Shown here one piece after another: positions 24,173-33,409 of a stretch of DNA of 64,000 bases. Each line of letters starts with the position of its first letter. Position 1 is the stretch's first letter. The stretch lies in contig CACFLX010000003.1 of the NCBI GenBank assembly GCA_902567235.1, positions 43,298 to 107,297 of the forward strand. The letters run 5' to 3'. Source of the DNA: an uncultured Pelagibacteraceae bacterium. GTDB lineage: Bacteria > Pseudomonadota > Alphaproteobacteria > Pelagibacterales > Pelagibacteraceae. Both the position numbers and the translations under genes were made by a program. A model generated the notes under the pieces. That model did not search any database. It was not told the origin of the DNA and saw only the letters and a program-made list of their open reading frames with translations.

Positions 24173-25267
24173 ATGGACAGTTTATTAATAATATTAGTTG
24201 GTGTTTTAATAGGAATTAGCCTAGTTATTTTATACTTTCAGCTTAAGGCCAAACCTAAGCAAGAGGACAATCCTACAGAAAAAATCCAAGAGGAAATAAA
24301 TAACTTAAGAAATTCATTTAATCAGTCATTTGGATCTATGTCCAAAGATATTGCTAGAGATTTCAGCGCTTCTTTTGGAACTATGACCAAAGAAATAGCA
24401 AAAGACATGTCGGGTGCCTTAACTAAAGTTGATGAAAAAGTTTTAAATTTCAATCAACAGGTAGAGATTTTAAATAAAAGCCAGGAGGGGATTACTAAAA
24501 TTTTAGCAGGAGTTAAAAAATATGGAACCCTTGCTGAGTTTAGTTTGGCCTCTTTAATAAAAGATTTATTACCGGCTTCTCAATTTATCTCAAATGTTAA
24601 GATGAAAGAGGATACATCTGAAAACGTAGAATTTGCAATAAAGCTTCAAGGAGATGTCTTAGTTCCGGTAGATAGTCATTTTCCAGTAGAAAGATTTAAA
24701 GCAATAGACGATGCCCATCAAGAAGATGATAAAAAAGCAATGGCAGATGCAAGAACAAAATTAGCTAAAGCTTTTAAAGATAAAGCTAAAAGTGTGAATG
24801 AAAAATATATTGTTCCACCAAAAACTACAGATTTTGGAATAGTATATGCGCCAACTGAGAGTTTATATAAAGAATTAACAGACTACCAAGATCCTAGTAC
24901 TAAAGAATTATTAACCCAAGAATTAATGAAAAAGTATAAAATTGTAATCATGGGTCCAAACACTCTTTCAGCTTATCTGCAATCATTACATATGGGATTT
25001 CAGTCATTAAAAGTACAAAAGGGTGCAACAGAAATTTATAATCACCTAAAAACAATCAGTACAAGATTTGCAAAGCATTTTGACAATGTAATTTTGCTTC
25101 GAAAAAAATTAGAAGAAGCAATGAAGGTTGTAGATACATTTGGCACAGATGCCAGATCAATTACAAGAACTTTAGAAAATATAAAAGATCCCGAGCAAGT
25201 TGAAAAAGCTGTTCAAACTGAAAACGTAGAAAAATTTGACGACCACTCAAAACAACTTAAAAATTAA
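24173..25267 (+). CDS. rmuC: RmuC-family DNA recombination protein
   Basis: A 364-residue protein: one N-terminal membrane segment (residues ~4-24), a coiled-coil region (~35-100), then the RmuC domain. The domain is marked by YGTLAEFSLASLIKDLLP near 124-141, VPVDSHFPVERF near 168-179, and TTDFGIVYAPTESLYKEL near 222-239, followed by MGPNTLSAYLQSLHMGFQSLKV near 262-283. RmuC has a PD-(D/E)XK-type fold and limits inversion at short inverted repeats. It is the first of three nuclease-type genes on the plus strand before trxA. Confidence 0.9.
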   Translation: MDSLLIILVGVLIGISLVILYFQLKAKPKQEDNPTEKIQEEINNLRNSFNQSFGSMSKDIARDFSASFGTMTKEIAKDMSGALTKVDEKVLNFNQQVEILNKSQEGITKILAGVKKYGTLAEFSLASLIKDLLPASQFISNVKMKEDTSENVEFAIKLQGDVLVPVDSHFPVERFKAIDDAHQEDDKKAMADARTKLAKAFKDKAKSVNEKYIVPPKTTDFGIVYAPTESLYKELTDYQDPSTKELLTQELMKKYKIVIMGPNTLSAYLQSLHMGFQSLKVQKGATEIYNHLKTISTRFAKHFDNVILLRKKLEEAMKVVDTFGTDARSITRTLENIKDPEQVEKAVQTENVEKFDDHSKQLKN

Positions 25268-25304
25268 TTTCATTTTCAAATTAAATACATTTATAAGTGA
25301 CACA

Positions 25305-25991
25305 ATGAAGTGGAATAATAAATTTAATTATCCAAAATCATCAAGATCCATTGAAAATGGTATGAGAAAATATTTATTTGATGATGAAAAATTACCAAGT
25401 GTTACCTCTATTTTACAAGCAACCAAATCAGAGGAGGACAAAGCAGCATTGGAGAATTGGAAACAGCGAGTAGGCCACAAAGAAGCTAATAAAATTAAAA
25501 CTGAGGCATCCAGCAGAGGTACTTCAATGCATTCTTATATTGAAGATTTTTTAAGAGGACGAATTAATGAGAGTTTTTTTGAAAGTAATGAACAATATAA
25601 AAATATGGCTAAAGAAATAATAAACAAAGGCATTAAAGGAAAATTAGAAGAAATATTTGGAATTGAAACTACACTTCACTATCCAGAAAAATATGCCGGT
25701 ACAGCAGATCTTGTAGGAGTTTATCAAGGAAAAGAAGCAATTATAGACTTTAAACAAGCAAATAAACCAAAAAAAGTTGATTATATTCAAGATTATTTTT
25801 TACAATTAGGCGCATATACTCTGGCACACAATGTTGTTTACAAAACAAATATTACTTCAGGAGTAATATTATTGTGTACTGTGGATAATTTATTTCAAGA
25901 TTTTAAAATTGAAGGAGCAGAATTACTTATGTATCAAAATTTATTTTTAGGAAGAGTAAAAAAATTTAATGAAATGAATAATATAAGTTGA
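25305..25991 (+). CDS. PD-(D/E)XK exonuclease (Cas4/MGME1-like)
   Basis: Read from ATG 25305-25307, 228 residues; 23 further codons upstream in frame overlap rmuC and look non-conserved. Motifs: LPSVTSILQAT near 27-37, SSRGTSMHSYIEDFLRGR near 64-81 (the RecB-type 'GtxvH..ie.yl' helix), then the catalytic core YAGTADLVGVYQGKEAIIDFKQANK near 129-153 with Asp and the DFK Lys, and YFLQLGAYTLA near 164-174 (QxxxY motif). This layout is typical of single-strand exonucleases of the MGME1/Cas4/AddB-nuclease group. Lies between rmuC and exonuclease I. Confidence 0.82.
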   Translation: MKWNNKFNYPKSSRSIENGMRKYLFDDEKLPSVTSILQATKSEEDKAALENWKQRVGHKEANKIKTEASSRGTSMHSYIEDFLRGRINESFFESNEQYKNMAKEIINKGIKGKLEEIFGIETTLHYPEKYAGTADLVGVYQGKEAIIDFKQANKPKKVDYIQDYFLQLGAYTLAHNVVYKTNITSGVILLCTVDNLFQDFKIEGAELLMYQNLFLGRVKKFNEMNNIS

Positions 25992-26039
25992 CTTTAATTT
26001 ATAAATGCTTACATAAGATATTACTAACTAAGAGCTACT

Positions 26040-26084
26040 TGTTTAGATGCGAATGGTTTAGTCCTCAAAAAAACAATCTAAACA
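26040..26084. repeat. Inverted repeat between the nuclease gene and sbcB
   Basis: TGTTTAGAT (26040-26048) and ATCTAAACA (26076-26084) are perfect 9-base inverted arms around a 27-base spacer, 38 bases before the sbcB ATG. It could be an operator or a weak attenuator; no T-run follows on either strand. Confidence 0.35.
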
Positions 26085-26121
26085 TCCATCAAAACATAGC
26101 TTTTTAAAGGATAATTAATTT

Positions 26122-27552
26122 ATGAATTTAGCTATTTGGGACATTGAATCATCGAGCGCCAGTACCGATTTTGGAAGCATAATTGAAATTGGCGGAATAT
26201 TAGTTGATGAAAATTTTAAAGAAAAAGACAGATTTAATTTTAGATGTAGATTACCAGAAGGTGAAATTCCTCAAGCAATGGCTTTAATTGTTAATAAAAC
26301 AAGTATCAAACAATTATCCCAAGGAAATTTAAGTCACTATCAAATGCTTGCTGAAGTGGAAAAAACCTTCAAGAAATGGAGTCCAGCAATCTTCTTAGGA
26401 TGGTCAAATATAGGATTTGACGATGAAATGATCAGGAAGGAATTTTTTAAAGGTATAAGGTATCCTTATATTACTAATGCATCTCCAAATAAAAGACATG
26501 ATGGTATTAATATAGCAAGGGCTGCTTATGCAGTGGATTCCTCTGTTTTAGAAACAGAAATAAATGAAAAAAATAATCCAGTTTTTAAACTTGAATCTCT
26601 TTCTCGAATGCAAGGTTTAGATTCCAGTGATGCACATAGTGCATTAACAGACGCCACTCTAACCGCAAAAATTTTAAGTATTATTAAAAAAAGACAACCA
26701 AGTACCTGGGATATGTTTTTGAGAACATCAAACAAATTAGACACTGAAACAATTTTTAAAAAAGAAGAAATTATTAGTTTAAATGAATATTTTTATGGAA
26801 AATCGAGATTATATTTATGTGCTCCCTTACATCCAAAACACTGCATTCACCCTATTTATAATTGGGGCCAGGCTGTTGATCTTCGGGTTGATATTGAGCC
26901 AATACTAAATATGTCTATTAACGAATTAAAGGTTGAAATGAAAAAAACTCCTAAATTCCTAAGAACTATTAGATCAAATAAAGCTCCTATTATACTTGAT
27001 GCAGAATATGCAATGAAAGTTGAGCCCTACAATGCAATGGAACCAAGTTTGATTAAAAAAAGAGCAAAATTAGTTAGAGATAATGAAAAATTTTCACAAA
27101 ATATCCTTACGGCACTTAGAGAAATAGCAGAAGAAAAAGAACAATCAAAATCACAAGAAGATATTTATGCTGAAGAAAGTATTTATAATAAATTTACTTC
27201 AAATAAAGATACTGCGCTTTTTCCAGCTTGGCATGCTGCCTCATGGCAAGATAAATTAAAATTACTAGATAAATTTGATGATGAAAGACTTATAGGTTTT
27301 GGTAAAAAAATAATTTATCAAGAAGCACCGGAAGTATTGCCGGCTGATATGTTGAAATCTATAAAAAGATCTATTTCTAAAAGAATTTTAAGTGAAAAAT
27401 TTGAAAAATGGTGGACTGTTTCTGCATGTTACAACGAAATTGATACACTTAGAGACAAATATTCAAATGAAAATGATCAAGAAAAATTAAAATTTTTGGA
27501 CGAACTTAATTCCCATGTAATGTCAATACAAAAAAAATATGAAAATTCTTAA
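26122..27552 (+). CDS. sbcB: Exodeoxyribonuclease I
   Basis: A 476-residue DEDDh 3'-5' exonuclease acting on single-stranded DNA. Exo I motif LAIWDIESSS near residues 3-12 (catalytic Asp-x-Glu), Exo II WSNIGFDDEMIRKEFF near 94-109, and Exo III DAHSALTDATLTAKI near 174-188 (His and Asp). The ExoI C-terminal SH3-like and helical region follows (QAVDLRVDIEP; FPAWHAASWQDK). It is preceded by AAAGGA. The clustering with rmuC and a PD-(D/E)XK nuclease suggests a repair/recombination block beside trxA. Confidence 0.93.
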   Translation: MNLAIWDIESSSASTDFGSIIEIGGILVDENFKEKDRFNFRCRLPEGEIPQAMALIVNKTSIKQLSQGNLSHYQMLAEVEKTFKKWSPAIFLGWSNIGFDDEMIRKEFFKGIRYPYITNASPNKRHDGINIARAAYAVDSSVLETEINEKNNPVFKLESLSRMQGLDSSDAHSALTDATLTAKILSIIKKRQPSTWDMFLRTSNKLDTETIFKKEEIISLNEYFYGKSRLYLCAPLHPKHCIHPIYNWGQAVDLRVDIEPILNMSINELKVEMKKTPKFLRTIRSNKAPIILDAEYAMKVEPYNAMEPSLIKKRAKLVRDNEKFSQNILTALREIAEEKEQSKSQEDIYAEESIYNKFTSNKDTALFPAWHAASWQDKLKLLDKFDDERLIGFGKKIIYQEAPEVLPADMLKSIKRSISKRILSEKFEKWWTVSACYNEIDTLRDKYSNENDQEKLKFLDELNSHVMSIQKKYENS

Positions 27553-27584
27553 TGTGGATAATTTAATTTTTTTTTTTTTAAGTG

Positions 27585-27614
27585 TTGAATTACTTAAATA
27601 AAATTATATATAAG
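27585..27614 (+). promoter_or_regulatory. trxA promoter
   Basis: -35 TTGAAT (27585-27590) and overlapping -10 candidates TATATA (27607-27612, spacer 16) or TATAAG (27609-27614, spacer 18). The predicted start falls at or a few bases before the trxA ATG at 27619, and no ribosome-binding site is present, so the mRNA is probably leaderless or nearly so. Confidence 0.45.
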
Positions 27615-27618
27615 TTTC

Positions 27619-27939
27619 ATGGCAACAGTTAATGTAACAGATGAAAATTTTGAAGCAGAAGTCATTAAAGCTGGCAAACCAGTAATAGTTGACTTTTGGG
27701 CTGAATGGTGTGGACCTTGCAAGCAAATTGCACCAACATTGGAAGAAATATCTAATGAAATGGCTAATGATGTTGTGATCGCAAAACATAACATTGATAA
27801 CGAACCTAATACTCCTACAAAATATGGAATACGTGGAATTCCTACAATGCTTCTTTTTTCAGGCGGTGAATTAAAAGCTACTAAAGTTGGAGCTACTACA
27901 AAATCTAATATTGTAGCCTGGATAAAAGAAAATATTTAA
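27619..27939 (+). CDS. trxA: Thioredoxin
   Basis: A 106-residue thioredoxin with the active site FWAEWCGPCKQIAPTLEE near residues 27-44 and the cis-proline loop RGIPTMLLF near 73-81. General disulfide reductant for ribonucleotide reductase and methionine sulfoxide reductase. Its TAA and the folC stop share the palindrome TTAA (27936-27939), so the convergent genes end on the same bases. Confidence 0.97.
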   Translation: MATVNVTDENFEAEVIKAGKPVIVDFWAEWCGPCKQIAPTLEEISNEMANDVVIAKHNIDNEPNTPTKYGIRGIPTMLLFSGGELKATKVGATTKSNIVAWIKENI

Positions 27940-29207
27940 TTTAAATTTAAAACTTCTCCTGCAAGATATAAGGACCCAGTAATAATAATTATATCATTAT
28001 CTTTTAAATCTATCGAACTGATAGCTTCCTTAATTGATTTTTTATAGTAAATATTTTTTAAATTTTTAAATTTTTTCATTAAGTCTTCACCTTTAATAGC
28101 ATTAGGTTGGTTTGGAATATCTACAGTTGTTAAGGAAGATATTTTATCTTTAAAATAATTAATATATTCAACATGATTTTTATTACCCATCATTCCTAAA
28201 ATTATATGTTTATTACATTCTAATGAATTTAAATGTTTACTTAAAACACTAGCTCCAAGGGGGTTGTGTGATCCATCAACATAAATTTTATTTTTTTTTA
28301 CTAAATCTTTTAATTTTCCATTTTTTATCTCTGAAAATCTTGCAACACTCTTAATTTTTTTTATTCCATTTAAAATATTTTGATCAGAAATATTTATTTC
28401 TTCTATACTTCTAATGGTTGCAATAGCTGTCGATATATTGGATAATTGGAATTCTCCCTCCAAATTTGGCAGTGGAAGCTTAATACCTCCATATTTATCT
28501 TCATAATAAAAAAATCCATTTTCATTTAAAGAGTAGTTAAAATCATTACTAAAAGTTATTTTTTTGGAAGAATTTTTATCAATCGAGTTTGCTATTTTGT
28601 TTAAAATTTCATTTGAGCTTTGTTTTGAGACAATAATTTTTGAAGTTAATAAAGATGAAGTCTTTTCAAATATTATTTGATCTATTGTTTGTTTATCTTT
28701 TGGTAGCCAATCTAGGTGATCTAAACCGATAGCAGTAATAACACTTGCTAAATTTGATTTAATTATAGAACATGCATCTGCTCTATGAAATAAACCACTT
28801 TCAAGTAAATTAATATTGTTTTTGAAGTTTCTAGCATTATAAAAATAAGCAGCAGTTAATATTTCAAAATAAGTAATGGGTTCACCTGCATTAATATCTT
28901 CTACTTCAGTTAATAATTTTACAAGATTTTCATCAGAAATTTCCTCATCGTTATATATAAATCTTTCGTTAATTTTTTGTATATGAGGACTTGTGTAAAT
29001 ATTGCAATTAATATTAGCATCTTTGAGAATAGCTCTAATTGCTTGAATTGTTGAGTATTTTCCATTTGTTCCAACTACAGATATATACTGTAAATTATCT
29101 TGAGGATTTCCAAGTTTATTACAAAGTTTCTTAATTCGATCTAAACTTAAATCTATTTCTTTAGGATGCAGCTTTTGTAGACTGCTCAATATTTGTTGAA
29201 GTTTCAT
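27936..29207 (-). CDS. folC: Dihydrofolate/folylpolyglutamate synthase
   Basis: Mur-ligase-type enzyme that adds glutamate to dihydropteroate and folates. 423 residues: LHPKEIDLSLDRIKKL near 13-28; P-loop VVGTNGKYST near 44-53; ERFIYNDE near 85-92; GLDHLDWLP near 164-172; VDGSHNPLGA near 312-321. The P-loop has Tyr where the family almost always has Gly (GKGS). The start overlaps accD by 47 bases; no later Met fits. Order trxA-folC-accD-trpA is typical of alphaproteobacteria. Confidence 0.92.
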   Translation of the reverse strand: MKLQQILSSLQKLHPKEIDLSLDRIKKLCNKLGNPQDNLQYISVVGTNGKYSTIQAIRAILKDANINCNIYTSPHIQKINERFIYNDEEISDENLVKLLTEVEDINAGEPITYFEILTAAYFYNARNFKNNINLLESGLFHRADACSIIKSNLASVITAIGLDHLDWLPKDKQTIDQIIFEKTSSLLTSKIIVSKQSSNEILNKIANSIDKNSSKKITFSNDFNYSLNENGFFYYEDKYGGIKLPLPNLEGEFQLSNISTAIATIRSIEEINISDQNILNGIKKIKSVARFSEIKNGKLKDLVKKNKIYVDGSHNPLGASVLSKHLNSLECNKHIILGMMGNKNHVEYINYFKDKISSLTTVDIPNQPNAIKGEDLMKKFKNLKNIYYKKSIKEAISSIDLKDNDIIIITGSLYLAGEVLNLN

Positions 29208-30096
29208 TTGATAATTCTGAATTTACCTCAGAATTTTTCTTTAGCAATATTTCAAGTAATTTTCCGACTTCACTTGTTATATCTTTTCTATTCAAAACTT
29301 TGTCTACAAATCCATGTTTTTCAACAAATTCTGCAGTCTGAAAATCTGGGCTTAATTCTTCTTTAACCGTTGCTTGAATTACTCTTTTACCAGCAAAAGC
29401 TATTAAACATCCTGATTCAGCAAAATGTATATCACCCAACATAGCAAATGAGGCAGTAATTCCCCCTGCTGTTGGATCTGTAAAGCATACTATGTAAGGG
29501 AGTTTCTTTTTTTTTAGTTCGTTTATTGCAAGTGTAGTTCTGGTCATATTTGCTAAAGCAATTGGACTTTCAAACATTCTTTGACCTCCGCCACATGGAA
29601 AGAAAATATATGGAGTTTTGTTATCTATTGAGTGTTGCACGCCATAAATAATTGCTTCTCCTTCTGCTGCACCAACAGACCCTCCTATAAATTCAAAATT
29701 TATCGCACCAGCTGTTATTTGAATTCCATTTATTTCACCTTTAGCAATCATTACTGCACAATTTTGTCCAGTTTTCTTTTTTGCTAGTTCTAATCTTTCT
29801 TTATAAGTTTTTGTATCCTTCCAGTTTAAAGGATCTTCTGTTGGTATAGGTGTTTCAAGAATTTCGTATCTATTTTTACCAAATAATAAGTCAAATCTTT
29901 GTTTACAACTTATCCTATGATGTTTTCCACAAGAATTACATACCCATAAACTTTCTTCTAAATCTTTTTTAAGAATAGGACCCTTACAACAACTAGTCCA
30001 ATCTGAATTAGCAATTTCTTCTTTTGTAGGAAATTTTTTCTTTAAATTTACCTTTATTTTTTCACCTATAGTTTTTATTTTTGTTATCCAGTTCAT
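29161..30096 (-). CDS. accD: Acetyl-CoA carboxylase carboxyltransferase subunit beta
   Basis: With AccA transfers carboxyl from biotin to acetyl-CoA for fatty-acid synthesis. 311 residues. The N-terminal zinc ribbon has two pairs of cysteines (SCCKGP near 36 and VCNSCGKHH near 53), the crotonase-type core contains GGSVGAAEGEAI near 133-144, and PTAGGITASFAMLGD lies near 205-219. It overlaps trpA by 4 bases and folC by 47. accA is at 52152 in this window. Confidence 0.96.
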   Translation of the reverse strand: MNWITKIKTIGEKIKVNLKKKFPTKEEIANSDWTSCCKGPILKKDLEESLWVCNSCGKHHRISCKQRFDLLFGKNRYEILETPIPTEDPLNWKDTKTYKERLELAKKKTGQNCAVMIAKGEINGIQITAGAINFEFIGGSVGAAEGEAIIYGVQHSIDNKTPYIFFPCGGGQRMFESPIALANMTRTTLAINELKKKKLPYIVCFTDPTAGGITASFAMLGDIHFAESGCLIAFAGKRVIQATVKEELSPDFQTAEFVEKHGFVDKVLNRKDITSEVGKLLEILLKKNSEVNSELSNETSTNIEQSTKAAS

Positions 30097-30893
30097 AAAA
30101 TTTTATTTTTTAATTTTTCTACCATTTTACTTACATTTGTGACAGGATTTTGTCTATTACGCAGTGACTTAGAAATTTCTTTACATAATGCGCTTCCTAC
30201 CACTAAACCATCAGCTTTTTTTAAGGCCGAAATTGTTTCGAGAGTAATACCAAAACCTATTACTAGATTTTTAGATTTATTTATGTTTTTTATTTTATAA
30301 TAATTTTTTAATATTTCTTTAGAGGATACTTTAAGCTTTCCACCAGTAGTTGACAGCATGCTTATATAATAAATCATATTATGAGAATCTCTTATTATTT
30401 TTTTCATTCTGCTATTTGAAGTAGTTGGAGCCAACAATTGTATAAAACTAATTTTTCTTTTCTTACATTTTTTTGCAAAATACTTATTTTCTGGATAAGG
30501 CAAATCCACAACTATCAAACCATCAACACCTACATTTTTACAAGAATTAATAAACTTGTTTTCACCATATTGACAAATTATATTGTAATAACCCATTAGA
30601 ATTACTGGTTTTGAATTTTTGAATTTTTTGAATTTTTTTACTATTTGAAAAACATCTTTTATTTTTGTTCCATTTTTTAAAGCTCGATGTGTACTTGTTT
30701 GAATTTGTCCTCCATCAGCAATAGGAGTATTGTGAGCAAAACCAATTTCACAAATATCTATATATTTTGAAATAGATTTTAGTATTTCGATAGATTTAGT
30801 TTTATTGTTATCACCAGCAACAGTATATGAAAGCAACGCTGGTCTATTTTCTTTTTTGCACCTATCAAATGCTAAACTTATATTTTTATTCAT
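30093..30893 (-). CDS. trpA: Tryptophan synthase alpha chain
   Basis: Cleaves indole-3-glycerol phosphate to indole and glyceraldehyde-3-phosphate. 266 residues, TIM-barrel. Catalytic Glu in CEIGFAHNTPIADGGQIQ near 49-66 and catalytic Asp in DGLIVVDLPYPE near 123-134 are visible; the phosphate site is VIGFGIT and VVGSALC. The usual 'E.G.PfSDP.ADG' motif reads EIGFAHNTPIADG here. It overlaps trpB and accD by 4 bases each. Confidence 0.95.
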   Translation of the reverse strand: MNKNISLAFDRCKKENRPALLSYTVAGDNNKTKSIEILKSISKYIDICEIGFAHNTPIADGGQIQTSTHRALKNGTKIKDVFQIVKKFKKFKNSKPVILMGYYNIICQYGENKFINSCKNVGVDGLIVVDLPYPENKYFAKKCKKRKISFIQLLAPTTSNSRMKKIIRDSHNMIYYISMLSTTGGKLKVSSKEILKNYYKIKNINKSKNLVIGFGITLETISALKKADGLVVGSALCKEISKSLRNRQNPVTNVSKMVEKLKNKIL

Positions 30894-32125
30894 CTAATAT
30901 ATTTTCCTAATCTACTTTTTATAATGTCTTTATCTTTGTAACTGTCTCCACAAGAATTTACACAAAAGATAGTGTTTTTATTATATTGTGGAGCAATCTT
31001 TATAGCTTCAGCGAAAGCGTGGCTTGGTTCTAAAGATGGACTGATCGACTCTAAAGAAGATACTAGTTCATAAGCACTTAATGCTTCCTCATCAGTTGCA
31101 GATGTATACCTGGCTCTTTTTGTATCTTTTAAAAAACAATGTAATGGACTTACGCCACTATAATCTAAACCTGCTGAAATTGACTCAGTTTCTTCTATTT
31201 GCCCTTCGTTATCTTGAACAACATATTGCATGGCTCCGTGCAAAACGCCAATTTTAGAGTTTTCAGTCAAAGGAGCGGCATGTCTTTTAGAGTTTTTTGG
31301 TCCACCAGCTTCTACTCCAATAAATTCAACTTGTTTTTTATTATAGTGCATGAATTCGTTCCAAAACCCAAAACTTGAACTACCTCCACCTACACAATTA
31401 AATAACTTTAATTTTTTTGGAATTGTACCAAACTCTTTTTTGATCTGTATAGCAAGTTCCCTTGAGATTTGTGATGTACTCCAACCACAAATTTTAACAA
31501 ATATATTTGGGCCTACAGTAGAGCCAACACACATATGTGTAGTGTCACAATTAGAAACCCAATATCTCATACATTCGCTGACAGCATCAATAAGCGTTTG
31601 GCTACCTGTATAGACAGGAACTATTTCTGCACCATTTTTTTTCATAGCATCACAGTTGGGTTTTTGTCTTTTAATATCTTTCGCTCCCATAAATATTTTA
31701 CACTTAAGACCAAATTTTTTTGCTGCCATACTCAGCATTTTTCCTGCATACCCAGCTCCAGTATCACCAACAACGTATTTTTTTCCTGCTTTTTTAGCAA
31801 TTAGACAATGAACTGTTGCATTATAAATTTTATGAGCTCCACCGTTAGCTTCAGATACAACTTTTGCCCATATTTGAGCACCACCCAGATGTTTTGTTAA
31901 ATTTTCTAATTTAATAAAAGGAGTGGGTGCACCTACCCAATTTTTAAAATAATAATCTCTTTCTTTAATAAAATTTTTATCTTTTCTTAATTTTTGGAAT
32001 AAATTTGTTAAATCTTCTACTGGTTTTTTTAATGTTTCAGGAATAAAACTTCCACCAAATTTTTCACCCCAAAATCCAAATTTATCATGCTGATCAATTA
32101 AAGGAATATTTTTTCTAATTTTCAT
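30890..32125 (-). CDS. trpB: Tryptophan synthase beta chain
   Basis: PLP enzyme condensing indole and serine to tryptophan. 411 residues: GRPTPL-like VGAPTPFIKLENLT near 65-78, the PLP lysine in GGAHKIYNATVH near 95-106 (canonical motif HKiN), GAGYAGKMLS near 122-131, and the PLP-phosphate loop VGGGSSSFG near 244-252. HKI-YN replaces the usual HKI-NN. It overlaps trpF by 11 bases and trpA by 4 bases. Confidence 0.95.
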   Translation of the reverse strand: MKIRKNIPLIDQHDKFGFWGEKFGGSFIPETLKKPVEDLTNLFQKLRKDKNFIKERDYYFKNWVGAPTPFIKLENLTKHLGGAQIWAKVVSEANGGAHKIYNATVHCLIAKKAGKKYVVGDTGAGYAGKMLSMAAKKFGLKCKIFMGAKDIKRQKPNCDAMKKNGAEIVPVYTGSQTLIDAVSECMRYWVSNCDTTHMCVGSTVGPNIFVKICGWSTSQISRELAIQIKKEFGTIPKKLKLFNCVGGGSSSFGFWNEFMHYNKKQVEFIGVEAGGPKNSKRHAAPLTENSKIGVLHGAMQYVVQDNEGQIEETESISAGLDYSGVSPLHCFLKDTKRARYTSATDEEALSAYELVSSLESISPSLEPSHAFAEAIKIAPQYNKNTIFCVNSCGDSYKDKDIIKSRLGKYIR

Positions 32126-32738
32126 TTTTAACCTTATTAATATTTTCCAAAAAAATTTTTATCTTTGAAATATCTTTCTGCCCCAAAGTTTCTAGACTTC
32201 CTGAAATATCAATAATATCTGTTATTTTAGAATATTTATCAAGTTTGTCATTGTATTGAATGTTACCTGCTAGCATTTTATTCACTGAAGTTGACACATT
32301 ATTTAGCAAATTATGATCAAACCCTATAGATTTTTCATATCCTTTACTATCAAATAAAATTATTTCAGAAATAGATTCAAATTCTTTATATTTATTTATG
32401 TCATTTTTATTTTCAATTGTAAGTGCAGTTATAATTTTTATATTATATTTTTCTTTTATTATTTTAGTTTTTTTAGGACTTACGTCATATAATTGATAGT
32501 AATCAAAATTCAAATCCTTTATTTTTTCTAAAATTTCTTCATTTGGATTTACAAGCACAGAAACAAAATTAATTTTTTTTTTATCAACATTAATTAATTT
32601 TTTGAGATTATCATAATCAACATATCTCTTAGACTTTGGATAATTGGTAATGAAGCCAATGAATTTAGGTGGATTGATATGATTTAGAATATATTTTAAA
32701 GTTTTAGTATCTTTAATACCACAAATTTTTGCATCCAT
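32115..32738 (-). CDS. trpF: Phosphoribosylanthranilate isomerase (divergent)
   Basis: A 207-residue small TIM-barrel. The catalytic Cys is in AKICGIKD near residues 3-10 (family K.CGl.), phosphate-site equivalents are MLAGNI near 153-158 (family LAGGL) and IDISGSLET near 175-183 (family vDvSSGvE). These match but are worn, and position between pyrF and trpB is what makes the call secure. Adjacent to pyrF (1-base overlap) and overlapping trpB. Confidence 0.85.
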   Translation of the reverse strand: MDAKICGIKDTKTLKYILNHINPPKFIGFITNYPKSKRYVDYDNLKKLINVDKKKINFVSVLVNPNEEILEKIKDLNFDYYQLYDVSPKKTKIIKEKYNIKIITALTIENKNDINKYKEFESISEIILFDSKGYEKSIGFDHNLLNNVSTSVNKMLAGNIQYNDKLDKYSKITDIIDISGSLETLGQKDISKIKIFLENINKVKNEN

Positions 32739-33409
32739 TATTTTTTAAGATGGTGAATTAATTTTTGAATGTTTTTTTTTATGTTTCCTTTTGTAATTGG
32801 CCTTCCTATAACTATCCAATCACATCCATTCTTAAAAGCTTCCCTGGGAGTAATTACTCTTTTTTGATCATTTATATTTGAATTAAATCTAATTCCAGGG
32901 GTTATTATTTCTTTTTTAAATACTTTTTTTACAATTTTAATTTCATGTCCACTACAAACCAAAGCATCCAGTTTTGCTTTTGCAGCTAATTTTGCTTGGC
33001 GATAGACTAATTCTCTAACTTTTCTTTTATGCCCTATTTCTCGTAAAGATTTATCATTTAAAGAAGTCAGTGTAGTAACACCCACAATTTTAGTTTTTCC
33101 TGAACTTTTTTTTACAGCTTTGAGAGCTTCTAGACCTGAGCTTATATGTATAGTTATATAATTAAGTTTTAAATCATTTAACGACTTTAAAGTAGCTATA
33201 CAGGTATTTGGTATATCATTAATTTTTAAATCAGCAAAAATTATTTTATTTTTTATTTTGGATATGAAATTTCTTCCATTTTTTGAATTCAAAAATTCTA
33301 AACCAAATTTATATCCAATTTTTAATTTATTAGTTTGAGTATTTTTAATGATTTTTTGAGCAATAGAGTTTTTATTGGTATCACAAGCAATAAAAATTTT
33401 CTTATTCAT
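32738..33409 (-). CDS. pyrF: Orotidine 5'-phosphate decarboxylase
   Basis: Last step of UMP synthesis. 223 residues. The catalytic Asp-Lys-Asp cluster is FADLKINDIPNT near 58-69 (family DlK.hDIPNT, His replaced by Asn), VCSGHE near 151-156, TPGIRF near 171-176, and VIGRPITKG near 200-208. It overlaps the HU/IHF gene by 8 bases and trpF by 1. Cytosolic dimer in the family. Confidence 0.95.
   Translation of the reverse strand: MNKKIFIACDTNKNSIAQKIIKNTQTNKLKIGYKFGLEFLNSKNGRNFISKIKNKIIFADLKINDIPNTCIATLKSLNDLKLNYITIHISSGLEALKAVKKSSGKTKIVGVTTLTSLNDKSLREIGHKRKVRELVYRQAKLAAKAKLDALVCSGHEIKIVKKVFKKEIITPGIRFNSNINDQKRVITPREAFKNGCDWIVIGRPITKGNIKKNIQKLIHHLKK

Noticed and set aside
31350..31804. Two plus-strand open frames opposite trpB
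   Set aside because: Antisense shadows of a strongly conserved gene, with no ribosome-binding site or recognisable domain.
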